Source of the DNA: an uncultured Flavobacterium sp. | GTDB taxonomy: Bacteria; Bacteroidota; Bacteroidia; Flavobacteriales; Flavobacteriaceae | Reading direction: 5' to 3' | Assembly: GCA_943912855.1 (NCBI GenBank) | Contig: CALTVC010000001.1 | Span: 124,001 to 188,000 of the forward strand | DNA: 64,000 bases | Part shown: positions 59,805-64,000 of the stretch, piece by piece | How the letters are laid out: each line of letters opens with the position of its first letter | How positions within the stretch are numbered: position 1 is the stretch's first letter | The notes under the pieces: model-generated | The model's input: only the letters and a program-made list of their open reading frames with translations | What the model was told of the DNA's origin: nothing | Database searches by the model: none | Made by a program: the position numbers and the translations under genes

Positions 59805-59888
59805 CTCTTTATAATGATTATTTTCTGAGATTGCTTCGTCGTGCCTCCTCGCAATGAAGGGGACTACGCTACGAATACTCACTAATCA

Positions 59889-61985
59889 CTATTTAACGCT
59901 GATGGCGCATCCACCGCTGGTGGCAAGTTTTTGTTTCAGTTTGGTTTTACTGTTTACCTTAACGGTTTTAATCACGTACGCCTGTGGGTTCTTGTCATAG
60001 CTTGCACCCGGAGCATCGGCATAAATGGTAGCTGTATAGGTTTTACCTTTTGGCAGGAACTCAAACGTAAAGGTAGCTTCACGTGCATTCTCATCGGTTA
60101 TCGCACCAAGGAACCATTGATCTTTACCTTTAGCTTTACGTGCCATGGTTATGTAATCGCCCGGTTCGGCTTCAAGTACCCAACTCTGGTCCCAGTCAAC
60201 AGCAACATCCTTAATAAACTGGAATGCATCAAGGTGCTTGTTGTAGGTTTCAGGAAGGTCGGCAGCCATTTGCAGCGGACTGTAGAACGTTACATACAGT
60301 GCCAACTGCTTTACCAGTGTAGTGTGCACAAACGAATTATTATCCGGGTTGTACGCGCTTATTTTGGTTTGGAAGATACCAGGGGTATAATCCATAGGAC
60401 CACCCACAAGACGGGTAAAAGGCAAAATGGTAGTATGGTCAGGGTTGTTACCGCCAAACGATTCGTACTCTGTACCACGCGCCGCCTCATTACCTATAAG
60501 GTTAGGGTACGTACGTGCCAATCCTGTAGGGCGAATAGCTTCGTGGGCATTCACCATAATTTTGTATTCGGCAGCTTTTTCAAGAGCGTACTGGTAGTGG
60601 TTTACCATCCATTGCCCATAGTGGAATTCGCCACGTGGCAGTATGTTACCCACATAACCGCTCTTCACGGCATTGTAACCGTTGTCTACCATAAACTGGT
60701 ACGCCTTGTCCATCCAACGCTCGTAGTTACGTACCGAACCCGAGGTTTCGTGGTGCATGATTATTTTTATGTTTTTAGATGCTGCATAACGTTGCAGTTC
60801 CTTAACATCAAAATCAGGGTATGGGGTTATAAAATCGAAAACAAATTCTTTCGATTTACCAAACCAGTCTTCCCACCCTTCGTTCCAGCCTTCTACAAGA
60901 ACGGCATCAAAACCATGCTTTGCCGCAAAGTCGATATATTCTTTTACGTGAGCAGTATTAGCCGCGTGCTTTCCATTTGGCTTGGTTTTGCTGTAATCCA
61001 GTTCGCCAAGGTGTACGTTAGTAAGGTCGTTATATGCCCAGGTACTTTTTCCTGTAATCATTTCCCACCAAACACCCACGTATTTTACGGGCTTAATCCA
61101 CGATACATCTTTGTATTTAGTAGGTTCGTTAAGGTTATACACCAGGCGCGACATCAGGATATCTCCGGCTTTATCACTCACAATAACCGTTCTCCATGGC
61201 GACTGCGAAGTAGCCTGGATGTTGCCCTTGTTGCCTATGGCATCTGGCGTAAGCCAAGACTCCAGCACCATGTTTTTATCGTCCAGGTTTAGCGACATGC
61301 ACGAGTAGTCTTTTAGTGCCGCTTCATGGATGTTGATGTACAGGCCGTCAACACTCTTCATCATTAGTGGGGTTTGTAACCCTGTTGGAGAGAAGGTAGT
61401 TTGCGAAGCATTTGGTGTTACCGCAGCTTTCATTTTGCCACGTACTTCGCTCAGTTTGCTAGTTACGGTGCTATACTCCTGGGTATCATAATCGCCCGGA
61501 AGCCAAAACGCTTTATGGTCGCCGGCAAGGGCAAACTGCGTATGCTCTTCTTTAATGATAAAGTAGTTTAGCTCAGGCTGTTCAGGGAACTCATAACGGA
61601 ACCCAAGACCATCATTAAACAAACGGAAACGTATACGGATGTAACGGCCTTTTTGTGCTTTTTGCGAAAGCGTAACCAACAGCTCGTTGTAGTTGTTTCG
61701 GATGTTTTTTTCCTCACCCCATACCGGAGTCCAGGTTTCATCTAAAGATGCGGTCTCGGTTTTATCTACGGTAAAGCCATCCAGCATTGGGGCAACATCT
61801 TTCGTGTCTATACCCAGCTTACTGGTTTTAATTACAGGCTTGGTTTTGTAGGTAAGCGCATAGGTAGGCTCCCCTTTGGCAGAAAGGGCAAAGGTTAGCT
61901 GCAGGTTTTTATCTGGTGAAGACAACTGCTGTGCAGACACCAGCATACCAAACAACAGCGCGCACGCCAAAAATAGTTTGTTCAT
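59889..61985 (-). CDS. Glycoside hydrolase family 97, inverting alpha-glucosidase type
   Basis: Exported enzyme of 698 residues with signal peptide MNKLFLACALLFGMLVSAQ. The (beta/alpha)8 catalytic core contains Glu413 in MHHETSGSVRNYERW, Glu482 in MVNAHEAIRP and Glu506 in RGTEYESFGG; the spacings 69 and 24 equal those of the SusB catalytic glutamates (439, 508, 532), which fits the inverting, calcium-dependent branch. An N-terminal beta-sandwich and a C-terminal beta domain flank it. It is an orphan: no susC/susD, GH13 or other PUL genes lie nearby, so it may serve general alpha-glucan or maltooligosaccharide turnover. Confidence 0.9.
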   Translation of the reverse strand: MNKLFLACALLFGMLVSAQQLSSPDKNLQLTFALSAKGEPTYALTYKTKPVIKTSKLGIDTKDVAPMLDGFTVDKTETASLDETWTPVWGEEKNIRNNYNELLVTLSQKAQKGRYIRIRFRLFNDGLGFRYEFPEQPELNYFIIKEEHTQFALAGDHKAFWLPGDYDTQEYSTVTSKLSEVRGKMKAAVTPNASQTTFSPTGLQTPLMMKSVDGLYINIHEAALKDYSCMSLNLDDKNMVLESWLTPDAIGNKGNIQATSQSPWRTVIVSDKAGDILMSRLVYNLNEPTKYKDVSWIKPVKYVGVWWEMITGKSTWAYNDLTNVHLGELDYSKTKPNGKHAANTAHVKEYIDFAAKHGFDAVLVEGWNEGWEDWFGKSKEFVFDFITPYPDFDVKELQRYAASKNIKIIMHHETSGSVRNYERWMDKAYQFMVDNGYNAVKSGYVGNILPRGEFHYGQWMVNHYQYALEKAAEYKIMVNAHEAIRPTGLARTYPNLIGNEAARGTEYESFGGNNPDHTTILPFTRLVGGPMDYTPGIFQTKISAYNPDNNSFVHTTLVKQLALYVTFYSPLQMAADLPETYNKHLDAFQFIKDVAVDWDQSWVLEAEPGDYITMARKAKGKDQWFLGAITDENAREATFTFEFLPKGKTYTATIYADAPGASYDKNPQAYVIKTVKVNSKTKLKQKLATSGGCAISVK

Positions 61986-62136
61986 TGTATCAGGTTTGAG
62001 TGTTAACGGTTTAAAATTATCTAAAATAACCCATACAAATTTACCAATTCATTATTTACACCCTACGCAAACCTTTGCGTGTTAAAAACTTTTCTTTTTT
62101 TGAGCCCTATTTTTTGCGCTTTGACAAAAAACCACA

Positions 62137-63693
62137 CTATTTATCTTTAGGTATTATATCTGCCAAAACGGTTTCTTTAAGCCCCTGCTGTACAAAACGC
62201 CACAGGAAGTTAAATACCGATTTGTCTTTTTTGCGCTCCACTTCGGGGGTGGTTTCGGTAAGGCGACCTTTGCTGTCATTTTTCACCAGCAGGTTACCCA
62301 CGGCGGTAAGTAGCTTGTTTTTCTTTTTACCGTCTTGTTTGTAAAGCGTTACCTTGAGGTCGTCGTACTTTATGGCAAAACGTCCGTTACCCCGCTCACG
62401 ATTTCCGTTAAAGGTAAAGCGCACATCGTTTAATATACCCGTCGTAGTTACATTCATAAGCGGTTGCGATACCGGATTGATGTCTTCGCTACGGATGTTT
62501 TGCAGGTGCCCAACGATGGTAAACGAATCTGAAGTATCGAGCGTATTAAACGACCAGTTTACCCTTAGTGCGGCTTTTTTCATGAACAGGCATTGCACAT
62601 CTATGGTAGTAAGTGGCAGTTTGTCCTTCCCTACCGGACTGTATACCTTGCTCACCGTAGCATAGAATTTAGAAAATGAAACCTTAGCGGCAGGTTTACT
62701 AAACTCTATTTGCTCCTCGTACTGGAGGTTGGCATTTTTAAACAGTACTTTTTCAGCCTTCAGGTCAAAGTTCAGCGTGCGGAGCAATTCGCTGTACAGC
62801 TTTTTACGCTTGGGGTCGTCTTTCGGTTCTTTGCTACGGTAAATATTAGCATTTACCCCACCCAGAACAATCTCGGGGGTGTGCACATAAAGTGTATCAT
62901 TTGTAAAACCCCAGTCGGCATTATGCACGTTTATATCAGCTGCCTGTATGTTAAACTGGTCGTTTTCTACCGGAATCATTTGGGCAAATTGCTTCCTGGT
63001 CTGCTTGGGTACCAAATGAAACTTTTGCGCTGTAAACGAAGTATCGGTAGCCGAGAGTCTCCCAGCAGTAATATTGTAATGCACGCCGGCATTGTAGTAT
63101 AAACTATCGGCACTGAAGGTATAATCACGGTAGCGGATGGGAATGTTCTTCTCCACCGTACTACTGTCAACCTTAATGTTTGTCAGGGTAAAATCAATAT
63201 TTGCCAATCTTAGTTTCGGGTGTTCCAATGAATCCAGCATCTGGAAACGTCCTTTTTCTATACTTACCGAACCGGTCTGTATGATTTGCCTGAAGGGTTT
63301 TTCGGCATCGTCCTGCACGTTGTACTTACGTTTGGTAAAATGCAGCGTGGCATCAGGGCGTATCACGGCTACCCTGTTTGCTTTTATTCTGTTATGCTTT
63401 AGCAACTGCCACAGGCTTAACCCACGCACCGATATTTCATCAATGCGGGCTTCAAGGGTATTTTTCAGCGTATCAGTAGCCGAGGCTTTTGGCATAAGCC
63501 TTACATCGGTGAGCGAAAAATTACCCGCCCAAACATTCAGGTCGAGCTTCGCGTAATCTACATTGTACGGAAAGTTTTTCTGTTCCCTGAGCAGTGCCGG
63601 GAGCTTCTTTTGGGCATAGAATTTCAGTCCGAAATTTGCACCAACAGCCAACACAATCAGTATGATAAGGGTTATAATAATCTTCTTGAGCAT
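62137..63693 (-). CDS. AsmA-like membrane-anchored protein
   Basis: Periplasm-facing protein of 518 residues with one N-terminal helix (MLKKIIITLIILIVLAVGANFGLKFYAQ). The rest is beta-rich in the AsmA/DUF748 style: NVWAGNFSLTDVRLMP near the N-terminus, VSIEKGRFQMLDSLEHPKLR, and a basic C-terminal end KFVQ-like (FLWRFVQQGLKETV). It shares fold type but little sequence with the larger AsmA-like protein at 56716. The start at 63693 is chosen over an upstream ATG at 63750, which would add a hydrophobic lead. It probably takes part in envelope lipid or outer-membrane maintenance; evidence is structural resemblance only. Confidence 0.7.
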   Translation of the reverse strand: MLKKIIITLIILIVLAVGANFGLKFYAQKKLPALLREQKNFPYNVDYAKLDLNVWAGNFSLTDVRLMPKASATDTLKNTLEARIDEISVRGLSLWQLLKHNRIKANRVAVIRPDATLHFTKRKYNVQDDAEKPFRQIIQTGSVSIEKGRFQMLDSLEHPKLRLANIDFTLTNIKVDSSTVEKNIPIRYRDYTFSADSLYYNAGVHYNITAGRLSATDTSFTAQKFHLVPKQTRKQFAQMIPVENDQFNIQAADINVHNADWGFTNDTLYVHTPEIVLGGVNANIYRSKEPKDDPKRKKLYSELLRTLNFDLKAEKVLFKNANLQYEEQIEFSKPAAKVSFSKFYATVSKVYSPVGKDKLPLTTIDVQCLFMKKAALRVNWSFNTLDTSDSFTIVGHLQNIRSEDINPVSQPLMNVTTTGILNDVRFTFNGNRERGNGRFAIKYDDLKVTLYKQDGKKKNKLLTAVGNLLVKNDSKGRLTETTPEVERKKDKSVFNFLWRFVQQGLKETVLADIIPKDK

Positions 63694-64000
63694 AAAAACG
63701 AGGGTTAATACGATGAAAATTACTACTAAATGCCCGCTTACGCACAACAATTATATTTTTATTAATATTTTGATTTTTAGCCTTTAAACACCTTAATCAA
63801 AGATGTATTAATATGCGTGCATACAAAATGTTTAAAAAAAGTTATTCTTTTATGATTTTTTAACAACGATAGGGTCGTAATTTTAAATAAATAATTATTA
63901 TGCCTACATAATATTTTTCCGTCAATCGTTGCGAAATCGATAATTTATTATAAATTTGATATAGATATTAGTAATTTAATAACCTAACCTGGATTTCAAC

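Larger units (their letters stand above)
59392..59888. other. Repeat-rich gap between the AsmA-like and GH97 genes
   Basis: 497 bases without a gene. It holds GTGGTCAGTATTCAGT words next to the asmA stop, a plus-strand terminator at 59471-59506, a REP-like inverted repeat pair at 59531-59705, and the GH97 terminator at 59780-59804. The right end has GCTTCGTCGTGCCTCC-type words. Confidence 0.7.

Noticed and set aside
59931..61292. 453-residue antisense ORF inside the GH97 gene
   Set aside because: It lies wholly antisense to a gene with complete GH97 catalytic motifs; the protein is rich in Cys, His and Phe with no recognisable domain, as expected for a shadow frame of a codon-biased gene.
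1..64000. CRISPR array
   Set aside because: No set of regularly spaced direct repeats with unique spacers was seen; the repeats found are short palindromes or inverted pairs in gaps.
63751..64000. Gene at the right edge
   Set aside because: The last 250 bases are very AT-rich, with no open frame of useful length; probably the upstream region of a gene beyond the window.

Overview
The window is chromosomal DNA from a member of the phylum Bacteroidota, most likely a Flavobacteriaceae species. Evidence: two proteins with type IX secretion (T9SS) sorting domains, one of them a CHU_C gliding-type protein; the Bacteroidota promoter motif TTG-N17..20-TAnnTTTG upstream of the tRNA genes and others; S46 and M1 peptidases; GH97; DUF2723 proteins; and a FolK-deoxynucleoside kinase fusion. 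Most of it is core chromosome. No phage, transposase, CRISPR array, rRNA or origin was found.

Layout. 1-5.0 kb: the elongasome operon mreB(partial)-mreC-mreD-mrdA-rodA. 5.0-7.2 kb: hutG-hutF, the last two steps of histidine catabolism by the formiminoglutamate deiminase route. 7.5-8.1 kb: miaE-like tRNA hydroxylase. 8.1-8.9 kb: an AT-rich pair (DUF2335 plus a small ORF). 9.2-14.1 kb: DUF6702 and M1 peptidase pair, a T9SS cargo, tatA and a PAP2 phosphatase. 14.1-19.7 kb: O-methyltransferase, rlmN, polyprenyl synthase, aspartyl protease-PDZ and a DegT aminotransferase. 19.9-20.75 kb: a very AT-rich two-gene cassette of unknown function. 21-25.8 kb: waaA/kdtA, a GNAT, then (minus strand) trmH-like, a C-type lectin/CHU_C adhesin and a cupin. 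25.9-29.6 kb: two tandem CpxP/Spy-like periplasmic proteins and mutS. 30.0-30.3 kb: tRNA-Gly, tRNA-Leu, tRNA-Gly. 30.3-35.2 kb: LOG, GtrA, LacI and Crp regulators, an SMR exporter and a serine hydrolase. 35.3-40.7 kb: polA, metallophosphoesterase, a cysteine-less thioredoxin and a polysaccharide deacetylase. 40.7-47.5 kb: two tandem DUF2723 membrane proteins. 47.8 kb: tRNA-Gln. 48.2-49.9 kb: two ferritin-like export proteins. 49.9-53.4 kb: an Ala/Thr-rich lipoprotein, an S46 dipeptidyl peptidase (probably DPP11 type) and a DUF6882 protein. 53.6-64 kb: folK-dNK fusion, sppA, AsmA-like, GH97 and a second AsmA-like protein.

How it fits together. Most genes serve the cell envelope: wall elongation, undecaprenyl carrier recycling, Kdo transfer, Tat and T9SS export, AsmA-type lipid transport and peptide scavenging. 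Intergenic gaps carry several dispersed palindromic repeat families, which recur at distant places in the window and look like REP/MITE-type elements. Strong hairpin terminators delimit most convergent gene pairs.

No convincing new multi-gene system stands out. The best candidates for undescribed biology are the AT-rich cassette at 19.9-20.75 kb, the DUF2335 pair at 8.1-8.9 kb, the paired ferritin-like export proteins, and the cysteine-less thioredoxin. All assignments were made by reading the sequence; no database search was run.
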